DNA of 64,000 bases from Heliopora coerulea (lineage: Eukaryota > Cnidaria > Anthozoa > Scleralcyonacea > Helioporidae): positions 372,001 to 436,000 of the forward strand of contig JASJOG010000072.1 of assembly GCA_030142905.1 (NCBI GenBank), read 5' to 3'. The position numbers were made by a program, and so were the translations under genes. Numbering within the stretch: position 1 is the stretch's first letter; every line of letters begins with the position of its first letter. This document shows positions 10,972-24,400 of this stretch, one piece after another. The notes beneath the pieces are model-generated. The model searched no databases, was not told the origin of the DNA, and was given only the letters and a program-made list of their open reading frames with translations.

Positions 10972-13900
10972 CATCAATAACAAACTTTATTAAAAAAGAG
11001 AGAAACTTACATTTTGGGGACCGGCCCCTTTCGGTCCCCAAAATGTAAGTTTCTCTCCTTTTTAATAAAGTTTGTTATTGATGATATAAAATTTTTAAAC
11101 CTTATGTTGAGCAGGCTTTTGATAATTTTATATATGTATATATAGATAGATACTTATTTACCAAGGAATATCTCCACAAGAAGTATTGGCAAATGAATAA
11201 GAATGCTCAATACTGTAAACAGTAGAGCAAGTAGAATAGAATATAAGCTTGAAACTGTTGTTGTTGCTACTCATAGTTTCATGCACCTGTGTGATCATCA
11301 GGTTGCTTGATGATCACATAGATATGTGAAACTCTAAGTAGCAACAGCAACAGTTCCAAGCTTATGTTCTATTCTATGTACTTATTTATACATGGTAATA
11401 TTTCCATAGAATGTTTATACACCCTCAAATGGACAGCAATTTTATCCCAGTCAAGGAGCCCTTCAAGGTCATGCTGGTTATCTTTCCAGCCAAGGTTATT
11501 TAGGACCAATGAGCTCAGTGCCACAACATTACAGACCTACTACCCCACAACCACAGCCTTTTAAACAGATGACTCAAGCTGGACAAGTGGATATCAGGAA
11601 AAAAAAGAATTTTGAGGATCAACAAAGACGTTTATTAGCCTTGAAACAAAAAGGTGGACCAAAAACACAGAAAGACAATCCTTTGAAAAATATGTTTGGG
11701 AATAAAGACAGTTCTTTTAACACATCATCATTACTGGGGCCTCTTGGAAATGCACCCAAGGATATTAATGCAGGTTTTCAAGGTAATGAACCAAGGATGT
11801 GTTGGATTAATAATGAAATACCTCGCAAGTGAAATTGCCCCTGTCTATTTTGGCTACATGCCTAAAACTAAAACCAGAAACCTAACCCTAACCTGAATAA
11901 ACTTTAACCCTAACCATGGCACTATCTATATGAGTACCTGCTCCTACAGTTACCTTGAAGCCCTGTAGCCATTTACAGTACCATTCTCGCAGTACCTTGT
12001 GTTCTATGATTGTGCTGATATTTTATGTGAAAATTATACCTTATCAACATTTTAACCTATTAAGGGATAATAGCACACTTGAGTATTTTACTCTGGATAA
12101 TGTCAGATAATTTTACTTATCACAGGGATGAACTGTGGGCATTAAAGGGTTAAATCCATACCCAGACACTGCAAAATGTGCTCAATATTTAATCAGTTGA
12201 AGTCTAACCACTATCAAAATTCTTTGAAGAATTTTATCCACATGTGACTTCCTAATGTTGATTTAGATCACATAACCAGACCCCATCCATGGCATTTTGT
12301 CTTCTTTGTTTTCATATTTCAAATTTCTGACAAGTTTCAAAAAATTATTTTCCACTGGTTTCAATAAACTAAAATTTCATAAATGGTCAATGACATACTG
12401 ATGCACTTTACTGGCCACTTCTTAGATTCCATGGTTCATAGTCAAATGACCTCTGGATTCATTGGTGCAAATACTGGTTCTCAGCCTGTTGGTTTACCTG
12501 TGGTAACCACAAAAACTGGTTTACAAGCACAAAATTTACAAAGCTTGAACATACTCCCCCAAACTGATGCTTCACCAAGATCTAGAAATTTACAAGATAT
12601 TCAAGGTTTTACTAAAGAAGAACACTTACAAGATGATTTTGGAGATTTTCAGCAAAGTGCTGCTCCCCAGTTATATGGTAATATTAATAAACCACTATCA
12701 CAGGGTTCTTTGTCTACATCCGGTACATCTGCTGTTTTTGCAATAAATCAGGATACAGGAATGGTTCCTGGTTCTGGTGCTGTGGGTTCTGGTACAATCA
12801 CAACTTCTGACAGTAGCAAGATGAATCAAGAAGAAAATGTTTCACAAGGTTTGCAAGTTAGAATGTTGTCTTAGAATAATAATCATTTTACAAGGTGAAT
12901 ATGTACATAATATGGTATGATTGTGGGAGCTTGGGAATACCACTGATGATATGTGGGTGTTTGTCAAGATTTCTGGACCCCAGGTGGGGATCAAACCTGT
13001 GGTGGCACACCCAACAGGGGGGAGGGAACTTAGGGAGTTTAACACCTCTTAGCAGCCACAAAAAGGATTTCCATTTGTGTTCACAAAAAATAGAGAACAA
13101 TGTGATGTAAAGTTATAAGTAAACAAAGTAGAGGGTACAATGCCTCTGACAGACAACTGCAAAATGATAGTTTCTTGAATTATGTTAATACTGGTGAGCT
13201 GTGTGCTCATAAAGCCAGAATTGACCTTGTGGAGACTTTAAATCATTAAGGGGCAAGGGCACACTCTATGATTTTTACCCTGACTAATGCTAGACAAATT
13301 TACTCATCAAGGGGATGATCCCTGCCCTGTAATGAGTTAAAATGTAAAATGTTCTTGGGGAACATGCCTCCAGAGCACCCAAGCAGAGACTCATTTAACA
13401 TCCTAGCCTCCCCCTCTTCATTACAGAACCAAATACTTCTTTAAAACTTCACTCAAAAATGCTGCAATTCTTTTCATTCCTTTGTTACAAGAATGTATGT
13501 TACTAAATCTTTAGAATTGACATTTCGATAGTGTGCAATAATATTGATGTCAGTAGTTTTACTACACCTTTTGCTGTTCATTGCCAGAAAATATAGTGCA
13601 CTGTAGTACCTCCTCATTATTAGTCATAAACATTCTGTGTTTAAATTAATTGGAACATTGCCTTGCAGGTTAATTTAATTTTGTTATTTTTAGTTTTTAT
13701 ATATACCAGTTGTAGTCAACACAATCAGATAAGGAAACAACCTTATGAACACCCCCATATAAATTTTTGATGCACTAGTGAGTTTATCTTACCAAAGACA
13801 TTCCTTTTACACTCCTTCATCATTCTTACTAACCCACATATTTCTGATACTAATGAATAAAAATACTTATTACTCTCCTAGCACATACAGTAAAAAGTTA

Positions 13901-16900
13901 GTTCTCTTTTGTTTCACAAAAGGTCAGGACACACTGAGCTCTCCCTCTTGCTCATTGACCATTTACATCTGTCTCCTCTGTACAGTGAAGTTATTAAAGT
14001 TCTTCAGTTACTAACTGGAATTAGCATACGGGTGTTTTCAACATTAGCTTGCTGCCTTTTTGTGACTCACTCAGCATCGTGCACTAAAGTACTGTCATTA
14101 ACACCAACCTCAAACTCATTAATGCATAAATACATTCATTTTATTCAATCAATATTCATTATTATAGATATGCAACCATTTGTATCATAAGGCATTCCAT
14201 AGTGCCAACAGACAACCATTAACACCATTCTACTATACATTAGGGATAATAATATTTCAATTATGCAAAAGAAATATCTTGCCTAATTGAAATTTTACCA
14301 TCCCTAATGTATAATAGAACAGTGTTAATGGTTGTCTGTTGGCACTTAAGCATGCTCTTTGATGCAAATGGTTGCTTATCTATGCTAGTGAGTGTTGATT
14401 GAATAAAATGGATGTATTTTCATGTTAATGAGTTTGAGGTTGGGATTAATGATAGTATGTTTTCTGGTAGTGAACAGCAAAAGGTGTAAATCAAATTCAG
14501 TTCCACTTTGGAATACAAAAAGTACCAGGTGTAAATGCTAAACTGTAAGTAGCCTGCCACTTGCATTGGGCATTGGCAATTTTTGAAAACCCAGAATAAT
14601 CAAATGGTGTCAAATGAGATGAATATATACACAACATGTATGTGTTGGGAAAAGTTGATAAGTTCTTGTTTCATTATCTGTGTATAAAACAAATTGCAGG
14701 AGAATCATACTGAGCTGGCAATTAGTACCAAGTTAAATTTTACCAATATCACCTGTTCCAACTGTTAAACACAGCTATGTCATAAAAATTTCCTAACATG
14801 TACTTATACTTGTATATTATATTGTATGTACTAATCCTATTCATGCTTGTTCATTGTACAATTTGAATGTTATGAGTAAAAGTAAAGATAAATGGATCTT
14901 TTTAAAATTTTATTGTCTATTTAAATATAAATTTATTTATTTTTTATTTCATTTTTTAAATGAAATGAAAATAAACCTATGAAAGAAACTTATAAAAAAA
15001 ATAAAACTAAAAATAAAATTCTTTTGATTTATAGTTTTATTTTTAAAATAATTTAAATTAAATCAGGTTAAAAATATAAAAAAGGTGATATAACTGCTGT
15101 ACTGAACAGTTGTAAACCTTGTTGTTTGTTTGTTACTTTTTAACAATTACTATACATAAGAGATTTAAAGCTTGGCATGACAATAAATTCTTTAATTTGT
15201 TAAAAACAATAACTTAGTAATAAACAATGTGACGTTACTGCAAACTCTTGTGTAAAATTAAAGAATTACTATACATGTTTTTTTATTTCTTTTATTTTAA
15301 TTTAACATGTGCACAGCTGCTGTTACTCCTAGTATTGAAGAAATGATGAAAAAATCTCTGGTAATTGACAAGCAATCTCAGTCTTCTGTCATGAAATTTC
15401 AAAAACCCAAGCTTCCTAAGCTGATCAAATCTCAACCAAGTCACTTTAGTGAGTCAAGCAAAGCAAGTAAATGGGATAACTTGGAGTCTTTGTCTGAAAT
15501 ATTCACCATTCCTCAACCAGCTGTGGTACAACCAGAGCCTGTTAATAGCCAAAGTCAGCTAATAGTGGATAGTAGTGATGACTGGTCTGACTTTAGTGGA
15601 GCAGATCAAAATGGAGCTATATTTCGAGAACAAAGTACCCCAGGATTTACTCAAGGCTCCTTGGATCACACCCTGGCTAAATTTGAGTATGTTCCACTAG
15701 ATAGCAAATCGGAGGGATTACAAGGAAAAGGGTTGCCAGGAATGTCTGATGTATTATTAAATTCAGGAACCCAGATCGTGCAATCTGATTCAAGGCCTGT
15801 TGGGGGACAAGGCACTCAAGGGTTGCATGGTTTAGATATGATGTCTGGAGTGCAAAACTTACCTGTCTCACAGGTGATGAAAGAAGATTTAACTGTAACA
15901 AGAGATGAAGTTCTGCCTGAAGGAGCTGTGGGTATACAACAGCAAAATCAAGGTATTCCAGCACTTTTTTCTTCTACTCAGTAATGTTTGTTCACTTTGT
16001 TGTTACATGCATGGTATGTTCAAATCCCAGCACCATGTACTGTATATACTATAGTGAATATACTGTATGCTCATGAATGCTATTAATTAATTAAACAATT
16101 AATTAATTAATCAATTAATTTACTTATATATGTTATGTATGTATTTAGTTATTACTATCTGTCTGCCCATCTATCCATCTTTTTTGTCTAGTTATATTTA
16201 AAGTTAAAATTGCACTGATCATTATTTATACCCCTACTGTGGTTTATTTTTTAATGTTGTTTCAAGGGCTTGAAATACAGGAAGTTGACAAAGAGTTGTC
16301 CCCTGATCCTGAAAAACAACTTTATGGAGTACAGCTGCCAGAATGGAGTCAAGGCACTGCTCTTTTACCAGCTGTTTATAAACAGATTCAACAAATATGC
16401 TCAAATGGCTCAACTAGTATTAGTACCAGTCAGTTGTACCCTATTCTATTATCATCTGATCTTCCTCGAGAAAAACTTGGTCATATATGGTCTCAGTGCA
16501 ACAAAGCAGTTTTGGGCCAACTCAACCAGCAAGAGCTCAACCTTATTCTTGGCATGGTTGCCTTAGCTCAGGTAATTTAGAATGAAACTTCAATTCACTT
16601 TTTATTACTCAGAACAACAAACATGACCTCTTTATCTGGTATTTCAGGCTGGACTTCAAGTAAACAAGTTAACTCTGGAAAAGCTGGCATCTTGTAAAAC
16701 AGCACCCATACCTTCATTTCCAGAGAAGATCTTTCATGTGAGTTCTACTGTACATTTAGGTAGCCACAGTAGGTGTCATACCTGTACCTCTCATTTTATT
16801 TTTCTCTTTGTGTTCATATCTTTCTTTCTTATTTATCTCAGAGATCTGAGCTTCTTTCTTTCCCCCAGTTTGTGCTGGGGAACTGACTCTCATCGGAAGT

Positions 16901-19900
16901 TCTTTACTTTTACTTTTGCAGAATGATGCTGACTCTAGATCTAGTGCTCCATCTCCACAAACACATTCAGAGTATGAAACACTACAAGAGCATGACAGTG
17001 CTTACAACAATGAGACTGGAACTGTACTAGACCCATCTGTTGACAGTAACAATTTATCAAAACATTCCTCACTTGCTGTTAATGCTGTGAAACAACCAGA
17101 CTGGTCCAAGTGGAAAACCACTAAGGCTGGCCACATTGATGATAAATTTGCAGATTTCCGAGTTCTTATGCCAAAAGAACACTCTGGAAGTTTTCAAGGA
17201 CTTGGTTCACCAGCTATACCTAATGCAGATTTTAACACTGCTCCAGTAATATCTAATTCAGTGGATTCATTTGGCAGCTTTCAGACATCAGCAGTTGATG
17301 TACAGGTATCTCAAGCAAGTGGGTTGGCATTGCCAAAAAATCCGTTGAATGTTCACATGTCAACAACAGCTCTTTCAAAGAGCACCTCCATGTTGGCTGC
17401 CTCAGAGACTCCAAGCACCAGGGAGGCTAATTTATTTCAAACTCATAGAGGCACTACAGATGCAGAATTAAGTCAGGATCTGAACCAGGCATTTTCTACA
17501 CCCAATACCAGCATTGATAGTGCAAATGCTTTTGGAGACTTCACTAGTGCTAGTGACTCTGTACCTGAACCTCAGATGAGTACTGTGGAAAACAAAACTC
17601 CACCATCTTCAGCACATTTCATGTCTGTACCCCTACAGGTGTCCCAGCGTTATGCACTAAGTGGAGAGGATGAGGTAATGTTTTGTATTTTTGTAAGTTG
17701 ACAATGAGTAGTCTTTTCTCGGGTACTACATGCAAAATTCTCATTTGGGCAATTTATTTTAAAATGATTTATAGCCAGGCCCAGGGGTGGATTCTTGAGT
17801 ACAATACTTAGACTGAGTACTGTATTACTCAATTGCCACATATAGTACAGTCTTCAGTCAATGCTCAACTTGAGTTTCAACTATCAGAACTTGATTTGGC
17901 TTGCTTTGAACTCAGCTGCTGCTTGCCATGCATCAAAGTTATTCAGCTCACACCATTAAAAGTTAGTGTAAGTGCTATGGTCATAGTTAAAATGACCCTG
18001 TGAGCATATAAACACTCCCTGATGTGATTCCAAGGTCTCCCAAACGTGTCAAATTTCAAAATATGAAAAGTCAATGATAATGTACAATACCAGTTTCTCC
18101 ATGAATGGTTGAAGGTCACATAAGAGGATACAGTCAATGAAGACTTCAATATTAACCGAGCATATGGCAAGGATTTTGAAAAGGGAAGGTGTATATGCAA
18201 AAAATCCCAAAAATTGCTCCCTTGACTGTGAGGATGCTCTGAAGTAGCTATATCCATTCAGCCCATATGTTAGATTCTTCTATTAGAATTGCCATTTGTA
18301 TTGGCACTAAATAGATTCAGGTTGATGCTTATGTGATACCAGTTGACAAATCTTAATAATGTTGAAATGGTGATGATAAAATGCAAAAGAAACAAAAACT
18401 AGATGTAAAGTCAGTCCTTTCCAGCTTAGAAACTTTCATAAAATGAAAATTTTTGATACAACAAAATAGTACTTGCTCTGTCATGTTTGTGATAGGAACA
18501 CTTCCCCCATGACTGGAGTGATGTCTGGATATCATATGGGATTGCATACAGTAATTTATGACTTTTAATGATCACAAAATACATTTATCTCTGTAACTTT
18601 TGCAGTGAAGTACATGCATGTTTGACTTGCCTGATTAGCAACATGTTCCCTAAAATACACCTATTAAAATAACTAGAACTGTAATTAGTGACATTAAATT
18701 TGATGGAATCTGGTAACCTTGAAACTCTCCTTGCCACTAAAATTTTATGATCTTTATGGCATGTTTTTAATCTGCAGAGTGTTGATCACCATGAAAAAGC
18801 ATGGCTAAAGTGTCTCACAAGTTGCTTTGCAGTCATCATGAAATCTTGTCAGATTCTACAAACCATATCAGATCCAGATTTGCAGAAAGAAATCTTCACT
18901 TCTCCCCAGGGGATTTCACATTTTTCAGGTATTGACTTGCAGTTTTGTTTGAAATGTACAGAGTAGACAGTTAGGCATATTTAGAAACCTCTATATTCTA
19001 GTTCAAACCATTGACATCCTTGTAATGCAGACATTCTGCAATGAAGTACTGTACATGTATTTCTCTGAAGCTATTAATTATGTATAGTATATTTAAAGAT
19101 ATGAAAGGAATTACTTCATCATGCAAACATCTTCCATACCTCAACTACACACCCTTGCATTCATGAAACATGCTTCATCAAGTCTCCAAGATCCAAGGAA
19201 AATACCCCTGAAGTGAGTTAACAAGCCCTGCCCTTTCGTTGGTCCACTATCCCTGACTTTGAACTTCAGTTATGAGCAAAACTGATGGGATGATTTCTTC
19301 AACTACCACTTTTAAAGATTTTGTTTAATATTAATCTCCAGCTTCTTTCACACTTCTCATGCTCAACGTTATTGGTACTGTAAACAATGTTATCCCATTG
19401 GTAATCAACAATGAACAATGGCAAGCAAGGAAAGGAAAGTGTAAGACCTTTAAAAATGGAATGGTGAAGAGCTCCCAGCATTTTGGTAGTTCTCTCAACT
19501 GGTTTTGTCAAAGGTTGCAGTTTTATAATACCTGTACTTTCTTTAAAAGTTTGAATTAAACTACCTGGGTTAGCTGCTTAAACCTTAGGTTTCTTATTCA
19601 GAAGATAAGTTTGATCCAGTGTACAAGTCCAGCTGTTCAAAATGCCCAGTGTTCCCAAATATTTTAATAAAGTTATATAAATTGAAGACTTACCTTACAA
19701 GCCTAAGGAAACATTGGGGATTCTCCTGCTTAAAACATTTTTGTAAACCAGTTATCCCTTTATTACAGCAATTATAGAGATTTATTGTATCTCTCGGAGG
19801 GTGAAAGCATCTGTGATGAAGTCAGGTAACTAATAATTACGTTCTGTCTTGGTATATCTTACAAAATTTAGTCCAAATAGTACCATCGTCAGTTTGGATT

Positions 19901-21122
19901 CCTATTAATTTTTCCCTGAGGTTGTTTAATCCACAATTTTCCCCCATTGTTCATGCAAGAGGGGAATTTTGCCATTATCTTCTACATTATCCTCATGAAT
20001 AATCTGAGGCATTATTGAAAGGCAAAGAACCCCTTTTTCTTAAGGCACAGTCTTTGGGGAGTCAAAGGTATGAACCTTGTTCACCCTTTGTACTGTAGGT
20101 ACTGCAGAGAAATTAGCAACAACATTTTCCCTTCACCATGGGAAGATTTGCCAAGTAAAATTTTTTAGATTCACACTATTGTTTCCCTCATTCCACCTGC
20201 TTTATCATAATAAGCTTGTGAACATGATTTATGTAAAATTGCTAGTTACTAGCAAAAGTCAATTGTGGAGTTTTAATATTTTCATGTGGGTATTGAAGAG
20301 TTGTCCTGATATTGAAGACAAAATTATGGTTGCCAAAAGGTGACTCCCCTCATCCATTCATTATGTATTCATTACCCATAATAAATATGGCACATGTAGC
20401 TGACTTCTTTTCAAAATGCTGAACAACTACGTTGTACATTTTATCTTTTCAGCCCTCAACAACAAAAAGTTAAAGGAATCTTTGCAGAATATTGACAATG
20501 TTTGGAAAACATGTCTAGGTTTTCAGTCATTCAAGGAACTACTGGTGAGTTATATTTGTTTCTATATCCTCAATCTTAAAACTATCACCAACAAGAAGTG
20601 TTCCGATGGAGTACATACCCATGTGGCTCATATCCAGACCCTCGTGCAGAAAACAGAATGACAGACAAACCAATTACTCCACCTCTGCTGCAGATGTGTC
20701 CATGGGGTAAATATTAGAAATTATATGTTCTCAGGTAGTGTATGGTATAATATTATGAAAGTATATTAAGGAGACTGAACAATATCAATGTACAGTAGCT
20801 GGCTTTGAAATTAATTTAAAATGGAAGGAACTACCCCATTGATGTATTTCTTACAATTTGATTGAATTGTTTGCAGCCTGCCCAGAGTTTGAACTTTTCT
20901 GAATGTCATGTCAATGAGGATGAAGACTTGAACTTAACATGTGGGGTATGCCTTCTAAATGTTGATAAAACTTGGGTTAATTCATTAATAAACAAAGGAC
21001 GCAATGGGAAATTGAGCTATGGAAGTCGCTTCTACCACACAACATGCGCTAACTTCTGGTGCAATAAAGTAGACTCTGTTTTACCAGCATTACAGCTTAA
21101 TGTGGGAAACAGTTTAATTTAA
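10139..21122 (+). CDS. SYNRG: Gamma-synergin, AP-1 adaptor partner (SYNRG)
   Basis: Twelve coding exons: 10139-10181, 10383-10456, 11410-11782, 12426-12848, 15317-15952, 16267-16571, 16648-16737, 16922-17674, 18778-18928, 19769-19825, 20453-20544 and 20877-21122. Phases agree throughout and give 1,080 residues (human about 1,314). The N-terminus is Q/P/G-rich, followed by a charged helix (RKKKNFEDQQRRLLALK, ~aa 94-110). An EH domain (~aa 535-640) contains LYPILLSSDLPREKLGHIW. Acidic-phenylalanine motifs of the AP-1 gamma-ear-binding kind include DDFGDF, DWSDFSG and ADFRV. A conserved C-terminal module ends CGVCLLNV...YHTTCANFW, with paired Cys/His. The family links AP-1 clathrin coats at the trans-Golgi network to partners. 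The exon 4 donor (GTTTGC) is weak but is fixed by phase. Start chosen as the first ATG in frame with exon 2; the short N-terminus is less certain than the rest. Confidence 0.93.
10914..10969. repeat. (TG)n microsatellite
   Basis: About 28 uninterrupted TG units in SYNRG intron 2, directly abutting the hairpin that begins at 10970. Confidence 0.95.
10970..11085. repeat. 54-bp-arm perfect-type hairpin
   Basis: Inverted arms at 10970-11023 and 11032-11085 around an 8-base loop, almost fully complementary (for example CATTTTGGGGACCG facing CGGTCCCCAAAATG). It lies in SYNRG intron 2. It resembles the leader-hairpin insertions elsewhere in the window, but I find no flanking direct repeat. The left side is a (TG)n tract. 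Confidence 0.8.
11151..11388 (+). mobile_element. Leader-hairpin insertion H6
   Basis: The direct repeat TACTTATTTA occurs at 11151-11160 and 11379-11388. Between them are a leader of about 70 bases and then arms of about 69 bases each (11232-11300 and 11308-11376) around loop GGTTGCT. The arms have scattered mismatches, so it is older than H1. It occupies SYNRG intron 2 just before the exon 3 acceptor (11408-11409), so the right-hand repeat ends about 20 bases from the splice site. Confidence 0.7.
12059..12153. repeat. ~95-bp TTAA-ended interspersed repeat, copy 1
   Basis: Starts ATTAAGGGATAA and ends AAAGGGTTAA. The middle has TTTTACTCTGGATAATGTCAG and ATTTTACTTATCA. The same ordered segments occur at 13,245-13,340 and 50,191-50,285. 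It lies in SYNRG intron 3 and has no coding potential. Confidence 0.65.
13245..13340. repeat. TTAA-ended interspersed repeat, copy 2
   Basis: Begins ATTAAGGGGCAAGGGCACAC and ends AATGAGTTAA, with AATTTACTCATCAAGGGGAT in between, matching copy 1 in order and length. It lies in SYNRG intron 4. Confidence 0.65.
13563..14488. mobile_element. Large inverted repeat with a nested insertion
   Basis: The outer ends TACACCTTTTGCTG (13563) and CAGCAAAAGGTGTA (to ~14487) are inverted copies. The arms continue inward (CCAACCTCAAACTCATTAA facing TTAATGAGTTTGAGGTTGG) to a loop at about 14264-14283, giving arms of about 200 bases. The left arm is split near 13,595 by about 480 bases. That segment is flanked by GTGCACTGTAGTAC (13596-13609) and GTGCACTAAAGTAC (14079-14092), which look like a 14-base target duplication with two changes. 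It lies in SYNRG intron 4. Confidence 0.7.
14489..15316. other. AT-rich end of SYNRG intron 4
   Basis: Strongly A+T-rich, especially 14,880-15,080, with runs of AAAATAAA and TTTATTT. No gene or clear repeat is visible before the exon 5 acceptor. Confidence 0.5.
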
Positions 21123-21378
21123 AATAACAATTACAAGAATAGCTTCAGACATATTGATGATTTTTTTATGTTGATATTCTTGCTTTTTTTCTGAGTTGGA
21201 TTACTTAAATATGCCTTCCTTCATAGAAGTGGGAACCAGTGTTTTTCAAAATCTTGGATTGTTTGAGTCATTTCATTGCTTGCACATGCATCAGTCTAGA
21301 AATACAAACAAACTAGAGATAAAGTCTTTGTGTAAAAATATTTTTAAATTGTTACAGTATGGAAGATTTAGCATGTAA

Positions 21379-21384
21379 AATAAA
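21379..21384 (+). terminator. Candidate SYNRG poly(A) signal
   Basis: AATAAA lies 257 bases after the SYNRG stop codon and about 75 bases before the first worn satellite unit. This would place transcript cleavage just before the satellite. Confidence 0.45.
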
Positions 21385-21454
21385 AATCTCAACATAGATT
21401 AATAATTGACTGGGCTGCATTTTCATTATTTTAACTAGTTTTATGGTACTTGTA

Positions 21455-24400
21455 ATTTAGATCATTCCAATTATGGGAACTCTAGTACCCATGAGATTTA
21501 TTACACGAAGTCAAAATGAATCAAAATTCCTTTTTTTACTAGGTGTAATAAATACCAGGGGAATTAATAGTGAAGAATTGGTTAATTCCCAGGGGGAATT
21601 CTAACTCCCCCATGGGACTTGTTACACACCAAGTCAAAATTGGCCAAAACTCCATTTTTCATTTGGTGTGATCAATCCTAGAGGAATTCCAATTCCCAAG
21701 GAAATTAAAGTAGAAAGTGAAAAACTGGTTAATCCCGGGGGAATTCTAATTCCCATGGGATTTATTACACCAAGTGAAAATGGGCCAAAATTCCATTTTT
21801 CACTTGGTGTAATAAATCCCATGGGAATTCCAATTCCCAAGGCAATTAAAGTCCAGAGTGAAAAATTGATTAATTCCCAAGGGAATTCTAATTCTCATGG
21901 GACTTATTACACCAAGTCAAAATCAGCCAAAATTCCATTTTTCACTTGGTGTAATAAATCCCATGGGAATTCCAATTCCCAAGGGAATTAAAGTCCAGAG
22001 TGAAAAATTGGCTAATTCCCAGGGGAATTCTAATTCTCATGGGACTTATTACACCAAGTGAAAATCGGCCAAAATTCCATTTTTCACTTGGTGTAATAAA
22101 TCCCATGAGAATTTCAATTCCCAAGGCAATTAAAGTCCAGAGTGAAAAATTGGTTAATTCCCAAGGGAATTAAAGTCCAGAGTGAATCAGCCAAAATTCC
22201 ATTTTTCACTTGGTGTAATAAATCCCATGGGAATTCCAATTCCCAAGGCAATTAAAGTCCAGAGTGAAAAATTGGTTAATTCCCAGAGGAATTCTAATTC
22301 TCATGGGACTTATTACACCAAGTGAAAATCAGCCAAAATTCCATTTTTCACTCGGTGTAATAAATCCCATGGGAATTCCAATTCCCAAGGGAATTAAAGT
22401 CCAGAGTGAAAAATTGGTTAATTCCCAGAGGAATTCTAATTCTCATGGGACTTATTACACCAAGTGAAAATCAGCCAAAATTCCATTTTTCACTCGGTGT
22501 AATAAATCCCATGGGAATTCCAATTCCCAAGGGAATTAAAGTCCAGAGTGAAAAATTGGTTAATTCCCAAGGGAATTAAAGTCCAGAGTGAATCAGCCAA
22601 AATTCCATTTTTCACTTGGTGTAATAAATCCCATGGGAATTCCAATTCCCAAGGGAATTAAAGTCCAGAGTGAAAAATTGGTTAATTCCCAGGGGAATTC
22701 TAATTCTCATGGGACTTATTACACCAAGTGAAAATCGGCCAAAATTCCATTTTTCACTTGGTGTAATAAATCCCATGACAATTTCAATTCCCAAGGCAAT
22801 TAAAGTCCAGAGTGAAAAATTGGTTAATTCCCAAGGGAATTTCAATTCCCAAGGGAATTAAAGTCCAGAGTGAAAAATTGGTTAATTCCCAGGGGAATTC
22901 TAATTCTCATGGGACTTATTACACCAAGTGAAAATCGGCCAAAATTCCATTTTTCACTTGGTGTAATAAATCCCATGAGAATTCCATTTCCCAAGGCAAT
23001 TAAAGTCCAGAGTGAAAAATTGGTTAATTCCCAGGGGAATTCTAATTCTCATGGGACTTATTACACCAAGTGAAAATCGGCCAAAATTCCATTTTTCACT
23101 TGGTGTAATAAATCCCATGAGAATTTCAATTCCCAAGGCAATTAAAGTCCAGAGTGAAAAATTGGTTAATTCCCAAGGGAATTCCAATTCCCAAGGGAAT
23201 TAAAGTCCAGAGTGAATCAGCCAAAATTCCATTTTTCACTTGGTGTAATAAATCCCATGGGAATTCCAATTCCCAAGGGAATTAAAGTCCAGAGTGAAAA
23301 ATTGGTTAATTCCCAGGGGAATTCTAATTCTCATGGGACTTATTACACCAAGTGAAAATCAGCCAAAATTCCATTTTTCACTTGGTGTAATAAATCCCAT
23401 GAGAATTCCATTTCCCAAGGCAATTAAAGTCCAGAGTGAAAAATTGGTTAATTCCCAAGGGAATTCCAATTCCTAAGGGAATTAAAGTCCAGAGTGAAAA
23501 ATTGGTTAATTCCCAGGGGAATTCTAATTCTCATGGGACTTATTACACCAAGTGAAAATCAGCCAAAATTCCATTTTTCACTTGGTGTAATAAATCCCAT
23601 GGGAATTCCAATTCCCAAGGGAATTAAAGTCCAGAGTGAAAAATTGGTTAATTCCCAGGGGAATTCTAATTCTCATGGGACTTATTACACCAAGTGAAAA
23701 TCAGCCAAAATTCCACTTTTCACTTGGTGTAATAAATCCCATGGGAATTCCAATTCCCAAGGCAATTAAAGTCCAGAGTGAAAAATTGATTAATTCCCAA
23801 GGGAATTCTAATTCTCATGGGACTTATTACACCAAGTCAAAATCAGCCAAAATTCCATTTTTCACTTGGTGTAATAAATCCCATGGGAATTCCAATTCCC
23901 AAGGGAATTAAAGTCCAGAGTGAAAAATTGGCTAATTCCCAGGGGAATTCTAATTCTCATGGGACTTATTACACCAAGTGAAAATCGGCCAAAATTCCAT
24001 TTTTCACTTGGTGTAATAAATCCCATGGGAATTCCAATTCCCAAGGCAATTAAAGTCCAGAGTGAAAAATTGGTTAATTCCCAGAGGAATTCTAATTCTC
24101 ATGGGACTTATTACACCAAGTGAAAATCAGCCAAAATTCCATTTTTCACTTGGTGTAATAAATCCCATGGGAATTCCAATTCCCAAGGGAATTAAAGTCC
24201 AGAGTGAAAAATTGGTTAATTCCCAAGGGAATTCTAATTCTCATGGGACTTATTACACCAAGTGAAAATCAGCCAAAATTCCACTTTTCACTTGGTGTAA
24301 TAAATCCCATGGGAATTCCAATTCCCAAGGGAATTAAAGTCCAGAGTGAAAAATTGGCTAATTCCCAGGGGAATTCTAATTCTCATGGGACTTATTACAC

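Noticed and set aside
10970..11085. Counting this hairpin as a seventh leader-hairpin insertion
   Set aside because: No matching direct repeat was found on either side and the left flank is a (TG)n tract; kept only as an inverted repeat.
11880..11920. CCTAACCCTAACC near 11.89 kb as an interstitial telomere site
   Set aside because: Only a few partial units with no flanking structure; can arise by chance in AT-rich DNA.
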